Source: Viridibacterium sp047600765 (lineage in GTDB: Bacteria; Pseudomonadota; Gammaproteobacteria; Burkholderiales; Rhodocyclaceae). From it: DNA of 64,000 nucleotides. The position numbers and the translations under genes are program-made. The stretch lies in NCBI GenBank assembly GCA_047600765.1, contig JASGKF010000001.1, positions 1,054,001 through 1,118,000 of the forward strand, given 5' to 3'. This document shows, piece after piece, positions 1 to 7,494 of the stretch; positions within the stretch are counted from its first letter, which is position 1; the number at the start of each line of letters is the position of its first letter. The notes under the pieces were generated by a model, which was not told where the DNA came from, did not search any database, and worked only from the letters and a program-made list of their open reading frames with translations.

Positions 1-949
1 CATTGAGCAAATGCTTGGGGGGCAAGCAACCTATACGCGCAACGAACAAGGCGGGATCCGAGACCACCTTGTCATCCATCTGAAGAATGACATCAGTTGC
101 CATGATGCCCACCTTGTCGGCCGGGCCGCCCCTCACCACGTCGTGCACAATCACCCCGCCCTTGGGAAACTGGAATTCCCGTCGGAGAGATGCGGTGATC
201 TCGCCGACGCTCACACCGATCCATCCTCGTGGAACATGCCCGTTCTGGATGATCTGCTGAGCAACGTCCAGCAGATACTTACTGTCGATGGCGAAGGTTC
301 GATATGGAGGGGGCTTCTTCCAGAAGGCCTGGTTCAGGCCAACGAGGGCGCCGTATCTGTCAAAAATCGGCCCTGTCATCTGGCTCGGCTGCTCTTCCTC
401 AGTCTCCAGAAACGTTGCGCCATCTGCCGGGTTACACCCTGATGCGGGAATGAAATTCGGAGAGATTTTTCGTAAGACGGAAGAATGCACAGTCAGGAAA
501 CCGGTTTCTGACTTGCCCGGGTGAAACAGCCGATCACCGAGCTTTGGCGGCGTAGTCGACTGAGGCAATTCGATACGTCGGTTTGGCACACGCGTCAGCT
601 GCAGAACCGTGACGTGCGCGTCCTGATCAGCGCCCTTGATGATGGCACGCCCCAGTTCAGTACCGACGCCATCCAGTACCTCAGCCTGCTCTTTCTGCTC
701 GTCACCCTTGAAAAGCACGGGGAGCGCAATGACACCTGAATCTAGCCAGAGGGCACCGAGGTAATGCTTCTCCTTCACTTTCACCACCGCAACTTGAGCA
801 GCAATCAATCTCTGGCGGGCGGCAGCGCTCGTGCCATCAGTTACCGGCGCAAGGCGTTCTTTGAGAGGCATCTCGGGACTCACTGGCCAGCAAGTCGGGC
901 TTGCGCAGAGAAGCATGCTCAGAAGCAGGACGTAAGATTTTTTCGTCAT
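1..949 (-). CDS. HtrA/DegP-like PDZ protein lacking a catalytic triad, C-terminus cut by window edge
   Basis: I read this frame by hand: it is open from ATG at 949 to the left edge, 316 residues with no stop. An N-terminal Sec-type signal (about residues 1-22) precedes a degenerate chymotrypsin-fold region and a PDZ domain from about residue 241 (GWIGVSVGEI, then GGPADKVGIMATDVIL). In HtrA proteases the catalytic serine sits in GNSGGP; the matching segment here is SQMTGP (residues 189-194), with Met at the serine position. No His or Asp fits the other two triad positions: the usual NNHVV segment reads ALPVLF and the TDLAVL segment reads AHVTVL. It is therefore probably a secreted, non-catalytic HtrA relative acting as a binding protein or sensor. 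The C-terminus lies outside the window. Confidence 0.75.
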   Translation of the reverse strand, partial: MTKKSYVLLLSMLLCASPTCWPVSPEMPLKERLAPVTDGTSAAARQRLIAAQVAVVKVKEKHYLGALWLDSGVIALPVLFKGDEQKEQAEVLDGVGTELGRAIIKGADQDAHVTVLQLTRVPNRRIELPQSTTPPKLGDRLFHPGKSETGFLTVHSSVLRKISPNFIPASGCNPADGATFLETEEEQPSQMTGPIFDRYGALVGLNQAFWKKPPPYRTFAIDSKYLLDVAQQIIQNGHVPRGWIGVSVGEITASLRREFQFPKGGVIVHDVVRGGPADKVGIMATDVILQMDDKVVSDPALFVARIGCLPPKHLLN

Positions 950-997
950 GGCTTTATTGTATTGGCACCCAGAAAACATCCATCGCTTCAACCAGGG

Positions 998-1270
998 TCA
1001 TCCACCCGACAAGGCTGCGACGATCATCACCTCGGCATCGCGCCCCAACGTGATGCCGATGTCACGCACAGACTCGCCGTCAACGAAGAGCTTGATGTGA
1101 CGGCGCACGCCGTCCTGCTCGTCGATGATGCGGAAGCGCAGGCCGGGCCAGCGCTGGTCGAGCGTGGCGAGCAGGTCGGCGAGTGTGCTGCCGGGTGGCA
1201 GGGCAATGTCGACGGTGCGCAGGCCGCCGGTGTATTCGTGCAGGTGGGTGGGGAGGCGGATGTGGATCAT
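998..1270 (-). CDS. MoaD/ThiS-family ubiquitin-like protein
   Basis: Small beta-grasp protein of 90 residues. It ends in Gly-Gly (AALSGG), the C-terminus that MoaD and ThiS use for adenylation and thiocarboxylate formation. The interior has the family look: a hydrophobic first strand, a TLADLLATLDQRWPG helix and a VFVDGESVRD-like turn. I start at the ATG at 1270 (MIHIRLP) because an in-frame ATG at 1303 would lie inside a palindromic repeat. The BNR-repeat gene lies just upstream on the same strand, a pairing that recurs in proteobacteria. Whether it carries sulfur for a cofactor or modifies a protein cannot be told; no moaE, thiG or adenylating enzyme is near. Confidence 0.75.
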   Translation of the reverse strand: MIHIRLPTHLHEYTGGLRTVDIALPPGSTLADLLATLDQRWPGLRFRIIDEQDGVRRHIKLFVDGESVRDIGITLGRDAEVMIVAALSGG

Positions 1271-1298
1271 TTGGGGCTCGGGATGCAAACCAAGGGCC

Positions 1299-1380
1299 GT
1301 CATTCCCGCGAAGGCGGGAATCCAGCGACGTTAACAAGCAATACAAAGTCACTGGATCCCCGCCTTCGCGGGGATGACGA
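1299..1380. repeat. Paired inverted palindromic repeat (dRS3-like, possible MITE)
   Basis: Two 27-bp arms lie in opposite orientation about 25 bp apart. Each arm is itself a palindrome of the type ATTCCCGCGAAGGCGGGAAT (left) or ATCCCCGCCTTCGCGGGGAT (right) and carries GTCAT outside and CCAG inside. The arms differ from perfect complementarity at about two positions. The element fills the gap between the BNR and MoaD-like genes and resembles dispersed repeats of Neisseria and other betaproteobacteria. Confidence 0.8.
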
Positions 1381-1400
1381 AGTTGTCGAGAGTTCGCGCA

Positions 1401-2537
1401 TCAACTGAATGCCACCGCCTCAACAGCGTATATCTCAGGCAGATGCGCCTTGATGCATTGCCAGCTGTCGCCTTCGTCGCGGCTGGCCCAGACCTCGCCG
1501 CTGGTGGTGCCGAAGTAGACGCCGGCGGGGGTGGCGGCATCCGCCGTGAGGGCCTGGCGTTTGACGGTGAGCCAGGCTTGTTCGGTGGGCAGGCCTTGGC
1601 TGAGCCATTGCCAGCTCTCGCCACCATCGCGGCTGCGCAGCAGGCCGGGCTGGCCTGCGGGGGAGACGCGGGGCCAGACGGTTCCGGCGTCCATGGGGAA
1701 GGTCCACAGCGTGTCGGGGTCGCGCGGGTGCAGGGCGAGCGCGAGGCCGACGTCGTAGCGCTGGTCTTTGGCGGGCGGGTTGGCACTGCCCACGTTGGCA
1801 CCTATGTCGGTCCAGCGCGCATCGCCTTCGTCGTGGCGGAACAGGCCGCAGTGGTTCTGCTGGTAGAGGCGCGTGGGCCGCGCGGGGTGCAGGCCGGCGC
1901 AGTGGGGGTCGTGGCCGAATTCGATGTCGGGATCGGGGTAGAAGTCGGCACGCACGCCTTTGTTGAAGGGCTTCCAGTCGGCGCCGCCGTCGCGCGATTC
2001 GAAGGTGCCGCCGCCGGACATGGAGATAAACATGTGGGCGGGGTCGCGCGGGTCGATGAGGATGGAGTGGAGCTTGGCGCCGTCGGGCGTGCCGTCCTGG
2101 TCGCCGCCGCACCAGGCTTTGCGCTGCGGGTGCTTGTTGAAGCCGTCGATGCCTTGCCAGGTGGCGCCGCCGTCGTCAGAGCGGAACAGGCCTTGCGGGC
2201 TGCTGCCGGCGTACCAGACGCCAGGTTGCATAGCGTGGCCGGGTTCCAGCCAGAAGACGTGGTCGAGCACGCGACCGCCGGGCTCCTTGTCGAACGCGGG
2301 CGGGGTGTTGGCTTCGAGCCAGGTTTTGCCGCGGTCGCTGGAGCGGAAGACGGTGGGCCCGAGGTGGCCGGTGCTGGCGGCGACGAGCAGCGTGCGGCCA
2401 TCGCGCGGGTCAAGCCGTGCGTGGTGGATGACGTTGCCGAGGAAGTGTGGGCCATCGATGCGCCAGCTTTGCCGCGCGGCGTCGGCATGCAGCATCCAGA
2501 GCCCTTTGCGGGTGGCGATCAGCAGCGAAGTTTCCAT
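1401..2537 (-). CDS. BNR/WD40-type beta-propeller protein (exo-alpha-sialidase-like)
   Basis: 378 residues with several Asp-box (BNR) motifs of the form S-x-D-x-G-x-x-W: SSDRGKTW, SDDGGATW, SRDGGADW, SRDGGESW and SRDEGDSW. These are spread along the protein at blade-like intervals, indicating a beta-propeller. No signal peptide is visible, so it is probably cytoplasmic. Members are often called glycosyl hydrolase or sialidase-like, but Asp boxes are structural and give no proof of glycosidase activity. It starts at ATG 2537 and is followed on the same strand by the MoaD/ThiS-like gene after a repeat element. The pairing suggests a common role that I cannot specify. Confidence 0.85.
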   Translation of the reverse strand: METSLLIATRKGLWMLHADAARQSWRIDGPHFLGNVIHHARLDPRDGRTLLVAASTGHLGPTVFRSSDRGKTWLEANTPPAFDKEPGGRVLDHVFWLEPGHAMQPGVWYAGSSPQGLFRSDDGGATWQGIDGFNKHPQRKAWCGGDQDGTPDGAKLHSILIDPRDPAHMFISMSGGGTFESRDGGADWKPFNKGVRADFYPDPDIEFGHDPHCAGLHPARPTRLYQQNHCGLFRHDEGDARWTDIGANVGSANPPAKDQRYDVGLALALHPRDPDTLWTFPMDAGTVWPRVSPAGQPGLLRSRDGGESWQWLSQGLPTEQAWLTVKRQALTADAATPAGVYFGTTSGEVWASRDEGDSWQCIKAHLPEIYAVEAVAFS

Positions 2538-2589
2538 GCGGTCTCCGTGAGTGACGTCGAGCTACTCAGCATAGCTGCAGAAGCATGCA

Positions 2590-2662
2590 GCTGTAGGGTG
2601 GGCTCGGTGAGCCCACGCGTTCCGTCCCGCCCTGAAAGCGGCACGCCGTGCCCACCCTGCAG
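2590..2662. repeat. Intergenic inverted repeat
   Basis: Outer arms CTGTAGGGTGGGC (left) and GCCCACCCTGCAG (right) face each other. Each arm also carries an inner hairpin: GTGGGCTC/GAGCCCAC on the left and GGCAC/GTGCC on the right. The element lies in the 290-bp divergent gap between the BNR gene and the lipoprotein gene. The rest of that gap shows no gene. It looks like a mobile, REP-like repeat. Confidence 0.65.
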
Positions 2663-2829
2663 GCTTTCTGAATGCGGGTGCCCCGAGCGTAGCGCAACGA
2701 AGTGGAATAGGCGGTGCCGGGCCGCTCATGTCTTGCGCGCTCGCCACGTGCCGCACGCACAGCCCGGATGACTCGGACGCGCCGCATTGCCGCTAAGATG
2801 CGCCTCTCCCTCAGCTTCACGGCGATGTC

Positions 2830-3798
2830 ATGCCCATCTGTTGCACTGCTCTGCCCCGCCCCTTGCGTCAAGCCTGTCTGTGTCTGGCCGCCCTGCTCGC
2901 CCTGTCGCTGGTGGGCTGCGAAAAGTCCGAGCCCGAAGCTTCGGCGGACTCCACCCAACCGGCTGCGCTGATGCGCGTGGTGTTTGCGAACTGGAGCGAG
3001 AAGCAGCCGGTGGAAATCGAGCTGGAGGAGGACAACGAGGTGGTGCAGCAGTGGATGCTGGTGCGTCCCGAAGCCGTCGTGCAACTCTCGCCGCAAGCAG
3101 TCGTGCTGGTGGCGAGTGGTTCTCCAGCGAACGAGAACGGTGACCAGACCGCGGGTCATGCAACGCCGGGCAACCTGGGGGCATACTGGTTCCAACAGCG
3201 TGAGGGGCGCTGGTATCTGACGCAGGCCAGGCCATCGTTTGCGCAGACCGGCTTCACGGGCGATGCAGGGAAGCTGAGCGTCGCGCGGCTCGATGCCAGC
3301 ACGCAAGCGTTGATTGTCGAGAACGGCAGTTGCTGGCAGGGCTTCTGCGGTAGCTGGCTCGACATTTTCGGCGTGGGTGCGGACAACATGAAGCGCCTGC
3401 TGCGCGATGACGCGACCATCGCACTGTGGGCAAGCTCGACCGGCGTGCAGGAGCATTGCAGCGACGTGGTGGAGAAAGGCCTGACTGTCGCGGTGCCGGC
3501 TTCGGCCACCAGCGTGGGGCAGTGCTTCGAAGTGACGGGCCGCTGGTCGTTGAAGCCACGCAAGGGCGTCGCCGACCTGGTGCTGGAGTTTTCTGGCGCA
3601 ATCGTGGATGACACCACGACAACGCCGACGCTTCCACCACAGGCGAGTGCCCCGGCCGCCGACGCCAGCACGCCCGGCGCAGAAGCCGAGGAGTGGCTGC
3701 TGGTGCGCGCACGCCCCGTCAAGGAGACAGCGGTGTATCGATTCGCGAATGGGGCCTACAGCCTGGTGCGTGGCAAGAATCCGGTGCCCGGCTTCTGA
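2830..3798 (+). CDS. Predicted lipoprotein of unknown function
   Basis: 322 residues. Residues 1-30 form a signal peptide ending in the lipobox LVGC (Cys30 would be lipidated). The mature part has a Lys/Glu/Asp-rich start, a central region with four Cys (one close pair in SCWQGFC) that could form disulfides, a Thr/Pro/Ala-rich linker near residues 255-285 and a short final beta-rich segment. I recognise no family. It stands alone between two repeat elements and is convergent with the DMT transporter gene. No clear Shine-Dalgarno sequence precedes the ATG, so the start is chosen because it yields the complete signal peptide. Confidence 0.7.
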   Translation: MPICCTALPRPLRQACLCLAALLALSLVGCEKSEPEASADSTQPAALMRVVFANWSEKQPVEIELEEDNEVVQQWMLVRPEAVVQLSPQAVVLVASGSPANENGDQTAGHATPGNLGAYWFQQREGRWYLTQARPSFAQTGFTGDAGKLSVARLDASTQALIVENGSCWQGFCGSWLDIFGVGADNMKRLLRDDATIALWASSTGVQEHCSDVVEKGLTVAVPASATSVGQCFEVTGRWSLKPRKGVADLVLEFSGAIVDDTTTTPTLPPQASAPAADASTPGAEAEEWLLVRARPVKETAVYRFANGAYSLVRGKNPVPGF

Positions 3799-3811
3799 GC
3801 CTCGCGCATTT

Positions 3812-3863
3812 GTAGCCTGGATGAGCGCAGCGTAATCCGGGAACGCAGGAGCATCCTGCGTTC
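3812..3863. repeat. Intergenic repeat with perfect hairpin, possible bidirectional terminator
   Basis: The segment opens with TAGCCTGGATGAGCGCAGCG, a type of repeat seen between genes in many beta- and gammaproteobacteria. It ends in a perfect 10-bp stem (GAACGCAGGA at 3841-3850, loop GCA, complement at 3854-3863). It sits between the 3' ends of two convergent genes, so it could end both transcripts, though no T-run follows. Confidence 0.6.
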
Positions 3864-3874
3864 GAATGTCTCCC

Positions 3875-4747
3875 TCATTCGCCTCGACGACCGATCAGCC
3901 CATTTGCCAGCGCGGTGCCGAACAGCACGATGACGCCACCGATCAGCATCGTCAGCGTGACCGCTTCACCGAGGAAGAGATGCCCCCACAGCACGCCGAA
4001 CACGGGGATGAGGAAGGTGACCGTCATGGTGCGCGCGGGGCCGATGCTGGCGAGCAGGTGGAAGAAGATGAGGTAGGCCCAGCCGGTGCAGAGCACCGCC
4101 AGCGCGAGCACGGCGAGCCAGTCACCAGCTGCGGGCTCGGCACGTGCGGGCAGCCACAGGGCCAGCGGCAGGGTTGTCAGCGCGGCAGACCAGCAGCTGC
4201 CATGGGCCTGCGCAAAGGGCGGAATCGCAGCGGCGTACTTGCGGGTGTAGCTGGTGGCGATGGCGTAGCAGAACGGCGCACCGAGCGCGGCGAGGTAGGA
4301 GAGCCAGTCTTGCGCGCCGCGCGTGCCGAGGTCGGCGCCGACGATGAGCAGCACACCACCGAAGCCCAGCGCAAGCCCCAGCATGGCCAACGGCCGCAGC
4401 GGGACGCGCAACCACACGGCAGCAACCAGTGCGCCGAAGATGGGTGTCATGGCATTCACGATGGCCAGCATCGAAGCATTGAGCGCCTGCGCTGCGTAAC
4501 CGTAGAGCAGGAAGGGCAAGCCCGCGCTGAGCACGCCGATGACGAGGTAGTGGCGGGCATTGCCGCGCAGGGCGAGCGCCTGCTTGAACCAGAGCGCTAC
4601 GCCAGTCAGGAAGACGGCCACCAGTGCGACACGCAGGAAGATGAGCTTGGCCGGCCCGAACACCGGCACGCCGATGCGCAGGAAGAGGAAAGACGCGCCC
4701 CAGATGGCGGCAAGCAGGAGGAGCTGGAGAGCGTTGCGGCGGGACAT
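3875..4747 (-). CDS. DMT-superfamily (EamA) transporter
   Basis: 290 residues made almost entirely of hydrophobic helices, ten by eye, in the two-repeat EamA layout. The start (RRNALQLLLLAAIWGASFLF) is the typical first helix. Each EamA repeat ends with the Gly-rich GGVLL / GGVIVLFG type segment. It is a predicted inner-membrane exporter of small metabolites; the substrate cannot be read. I start at ATG 4747 rather than 4801 because the longer form would run into the HD-hydrolase gene. It is the last gene of a minus-strand run with that gene and a second EamA transporter. Confidence 0.88.
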   Translation of the reverse strand: MSRRNALQLLLLAAIWGASFLFLRIGVPVFGPAKLIFLRVALVAVFLTGVALWFKQALALRGNARHYLVIGVLSAGLPFLLYGYAAQALNASMLAIVNAMTPIFGALVAAVWLRVPLRPLAMLGLALGFGGVLLIVGADLGTRGAQDWLSYLAALGAPFCYAIATSYTRKYAAAIPPFAQAHGSCWSAALTTLPLALWLPARAEPAAGDWLAVLALAVLCTGWAYLIFFHLLASIGPARTMTVTFLIPVFGVLWGHLFLGEAVTLTMLIGGVIVLFGTALANGLIGRRGE

Positions 4748-4772
4748 GGGGTGCGGGCGGGTGGTCAGGGCT

Positions 4773-5357
4773 TCAGATCGGAGCGTCGCGCAGGCGGGCA
4801 AGTTCCCGCTGCAGGTTGTCGCAAGCGAGGATGTCGAGCTGGCCTGCGTAGTACGCGGTGCGATAGAGCCGCGGCTGCTTGAGGAAGCGCGTCAGCACAC
4901 GTGACCGCCCTGCCCTGTAATCCGCATCGCTGACCCAGGCGAATTCCCCGCGCACGCCATTCGCATAGGCGTCGTAGGTCGGCACATCGGCCCCGAGAAT
5001 CGACAGGTCGAGATCGAGGAACAGATCGGCGTCGGCCTCCTGCGCAGCGACCGTGTGGTCGGCCGTGGCGCGGATCAGCGTAACAACGCGCGCAATCGGC
5101 TCGGGCTGCCAACCGGCATCACGCAAGGCGCTGGCTGCGAGTTCGGCGGAGAGGGCTTCGTTGTTTTGCTGGCGCGTGTCGTAGATGGCGTCGTGGAACC
5201 AGATGGCGGCTTCGACCACGGTTCGGTCATGCACCGGCACCGGCGTAATGCGCAGTTCGGCCAGCAGCGCGTCGATGTGCTGCTGCGTGTGGTAGTGACG
5301 ATGCGGCTCGGCGTAACGGGCGCGCAGGCTGTCGATAAGGTGCACAGGCAGGTTCAT
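4773..5357 (-). CDS. Predicted HD-superfamily metal-dependent phosphohydrolase
   Basis: 194 residues of the COG4339-type HD family. The visible motifs are YHTQQHI near residue 23, WFHDAIYD (the HD pair) near residue 53, a later ADHT and a DLDLSILG segment. These supply the His/Asp ligands for a divalent metal centre. It is cytoplasmic, and the substrate, probably a phosphoester, is unknown. The gene lies between two EamA transporter genes, 10 bp after the upstream one and 25 bp before the downstream one, so the three are probably cotranscribed. Confidence 0.85.
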   Translation of the reverse strand: MNLPVHLIDSLRARYAEPHRHYHTQQHIDALLAELRITPVPVHDRTVVEAAIWFHDAIYDTRQQNNEALSAELAASALRDAGWQPEPIARVVTLIRATADHTVAAQEADADLFLDLDLSILGADVPTYDAYANGVRGEFAWVSDADYRAGRSRVLTRFLKQPRLYRTAYYAGQLDILACDNLQRELARLRDAPI

Positions 5358-5367
5358 CGCGCGCTCC

Positions 5368-6255
5368 TCACTTGATGCGCGACACGCCGAAGATCACCAG
5401 CGCCGCCCCGATCACCTGGAACACGGTGAGCGGTTCGCCAAGAAACAGGGCGGCGAGCAGGATGGTCAGTACGGGGCCCAAGGTGCCGACCATGGAGGTC
5501 GAACCCGCGCCAATGCGCCGCATCGCTTCCGCCACGAACCAGATCGGCAACACAGTGGAGAAGATCGCCATGGCAAAGCTGAGCGCATGCACGGGCCAAG
5601 GCTGAATGAGGCTGCTGACCGGCCGCAGAACGAAGAACTGCGCCAGACTCAACACACACGCCGCCCCCGTCGCCCAGGCCGTCACGCGCGTGGCGCCCAG
5701 TCGCTTGACCACTTCGCCACTGAGCATGAGATAGATAGCGTAGGACAAGGCGCTGGCAAAGACGAGGAAGCCCCCCAGCGCCACGTTGCGCCCACCCATG
5801 TGCAAGTCATGCCCCACCGCCACCGCAATACCCACGTAGCACAGCGCCAGCGGCAACAACATGCGACGCGTGATCGGCTTCTTGAGGAACACTGCCGACA
5901 ACAGCAACACCATCGTCGGGTAGAGAAACAGGATCAAGCGCTCCAGCGCTGCCGAGATGTGCTGCAGCCCCAGGAAGTCGAGATAACTCGCCGCGTAGTA
6001 ACCGGTGAGCCCCAGCACCAGCAACATCAATCGATCACGCGCGGAAAACTGGATGGGCTCACGACGCCCCACCACAACGCCCATCACGATGAAAAAAGGC
6101 AGCGCATACCCCATGCGCAAAGCCAGCAAGGTCTCCGCATCCGGCCCATACGCGTAAGCTGCCTTGATGAAAATCGCCTTGAACGAAAACCCGAGCGCCC
6201 CCAGCGTGGCAAACAGCAAGCCGGAGGCGCGTTGTGATGCGGGGGATGCAGACAC
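5368..6255 (-). CDS. DMT-superfamily (EamA) transporter
   Basis: 295 residues, about ten transmembrane helices in two EamA repeats. The protein is distinct in sequence from the transporter at 3875-4747, so this is not a recent tandem duplication. It is the first gene of the three-gene minus-strand run. Substrate unknown. It begins at ATG 6255 about 80 bp past the end of the T6SS cargo genes; an inverted repeat in that gap may separate the transcripts. Confidence 0.88.
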   Translation of the reverse strand: MSASPASQRASGLLFATLGALGFSFKAIFIKAAYAYGPDAETLLALRMGYALPFFIVMGVVVGRREPIQFSARDRLMLLVLGLTGYYAASYLDFLGLQHISAALERLILFLYPTMVLLLSAVFLKKPITRRMLLPLALCYVGIAVAVGHDLHMGGRNVALGGFLVFASALSYAIYLMLSGEVVKRLGATRVTAWATGAACVLSLAQFFVLRPVSSLIQPWPVHALSFAMAIFSTVLPIWFVAEAMRRIGAGSTSMVGTLGPVLTILLAALFLGEPLTVFQVIGAALVIFGVSRIK

Positions 6256-6270
6256 GATGAGGAAGGCCCG

Positions 6271-6327
6271 AGGCCTTGGGGAGGTGGGCTTGTCAGTATA
6301 GCTGCAGGGTTGGTGTGGCCAAGGCCT
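6271..6327 (-). terminator. Possible stem-loop between T6SS cargo genes and transporter operon
   Basis: AGGCCTTGG at 6271-6279 is complementary to CCAAGGCCT at 6319-6327, separated by about 39 bases. The loop is long and no T-run follows, so termination is only a guess; it may be another dispersed repeat. Confidence 0.3.
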
Positions 6328-6335
6328 CCTCGCCT

Positions 6336-6839
6336 CTAGCCGGCTGCATAGTAGATGACGAGTTGCACGCCTACTTCTGATGAAACCACGACGATCTGGA
6401 TAGAAATTCCTTCCGGAGTCGTTAGGTCAAACACCAAACGTCCCTCATGCGAACCCACGCCAGATCGCCACTCCTTTGTAGCCGACATAGCAATGTCGTT
6501 GGCAATCTCTTTCGACAGTACATTTCTTCCGAAACGCACCGCTTCGGCCACCCACTGCGCGTGCGTCATCTCGGACACACTGGATTGACGCATCCACAAA
6601 GCAGCCGTTACTCCCGACCGGTCGCAACCACTTAGCTGCACGCGGAAAGTTCGACCATCTTTCAGCAAACCGTCTGAACGATTGCTTTGTCGGTCAAAAA
6701 CGACTGCTCGTACAGTTGGACGCTTTGCGATTTCGGCCGAGGAGAGCGGCGGCGGATTCATCGTGCATGCAGCGGAGGCGTCTGCCGAATTGCATACTGC
6801 ACTTGCCGCCATTACGGCCCAAATCATCCACTTAGTCAT
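6336..6839 (-). CDS. Secreted protein, candidate immunity protein of the adjacent effector
   Basis: 167 residues with a clear Sec signal (about residues 1-23, ending ADASA). The mature part is a mixed alpha/beta domain with two Cys. I recognise no family. The evidence for its role is context: the gene overlaps the end of the preceding candidate effector by 8 bp on the same strand, directly behind vgrG1, and it would be exported to the periplasm, where an effector acting on peptidoglycan would have to be neutralised. The region is visibly more AT-rich than the T6SS structural genes, as is common for effector-immunity cassettes. Immunity function is inferred. Confidence 0.6.
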   Translation of the reverse strand: MTKWMIWAVMAASAVCNSADASAACTMNPPPLSSAEIAKRPTVRAVVFDRQSNRSDGLLKDGRTFRVQLSGCDRSGVTAALWMRQSSVSEMTHAQWVAEAVRFGRNVLSKEIANDIAMSATKEWRSGVGSHEGRLVFDLTTPEGISIQIVVVSSEVGVQLVIYYAAG

Positions 6840-7494
6840 TGGTGACCTCTAGGTGATAGGCCGGATCTGCCGGTGGCTCATAGAAAGTCGCCACCTTGGC
6901 ATGAGCCTTTACTTCTTTGACAAACCTTTTCTTGGCCTCCGCATCAGGAATGGATGATGGGGCCACATCAAATACACACAGCTTTCCGTCTTCGGCGACG
7001 ACATGGTGCGAAACATTGCTGGGACCAACTTCGTTGATCTTGTCCAGCATCGCTTGCTTGATCTCTGCTTCTGTTTTTTTGGCTTTCACAGACGATTCAT
7101 AAACATCAACAACTTCATCGCCATTCTTTGAGTAAAGACCTTTTACGTAAGCAGCGCCTTTTGATTTGATCATGTCATACATGATTCGGGCCTGATCCGT
7201 CGCCGTTCGTGCTGTGCTGGTAATGATTACTGATTTTATGCATGCACTGGAGCAGATTTCACGAAGGCAACTCAGTGCGGTTGCCGTCATTGCCGCTTCG
7301 CTAGCATTTGCTCCATAAGTGATAACCACCTCAGCGGCTGTAGGACAAACAGCTTGTACTTTTGCCGGTGCTTTATCTGCAGCAGGCGTCAACACAGCCT
7401 TCTGCGTAGCATTTGGCGCAGTCGCTGCGCCTCCCCCCTTCTGCTCTGGTTGGCTGGCCTTGTCAGAAGCCGGGCTCAATTCTTTCGCCGTCAT
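6832..7494 (-). CDS. Candidate T6SS effector, M15/VanY-like zinc peptidase signature
   Basis: 220 residues without a signal peptide, starting ATGA-overlapped with the end of vgrG1. Residues 1-50 are a low-complexity Ala/Pro/Lys linker. The remainder has features like M15 D,D-peptidases: an Arg and Gln in STARTATDQAR (R96, Q101), SHH at 162-164, an Asp in CVFDVAPS (D176) and a terminal HLEV (H214, E216). These could supply the H-D-H zinc site and catalytic Glu. The His-to-Asp spacing is longer than in classic M15 enzymes, so the match is tentative. Five Cys (50, 76, 81, 85, 173) would suit an oxidising periplasm. With VgrG upstream and an exported partner downstream, a peptidoglycan-cleaving T6SS effector is the best reading. 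Confidence 0.55.
   Translation of the reverse strand: MTAKELSPASDKASQPEQKGGGAATAPNATQKAVLTPAADKAPAKVQAVCPTAAEVVITYGANASEAAMTATALSCLREICSSACIKSVIITSTARTATDQARIMYDMIKSKGAAYVKGLYSKNGDEVVDVYESSVKAKKTEAEIKQAMLDKINEVGPSNVSHHVVAEDGKLCVFDVAPSSIPDAEAKKRFVKEVKAHAKVATFYEPPADPAYHLEVTND

Noticed and set aside
1374..2771. 465-residue plus-strand frame opposite the BNR-repeat gene
   Set aside because: Shadow; repeated Asp boxes on the minus strand show the true frame.
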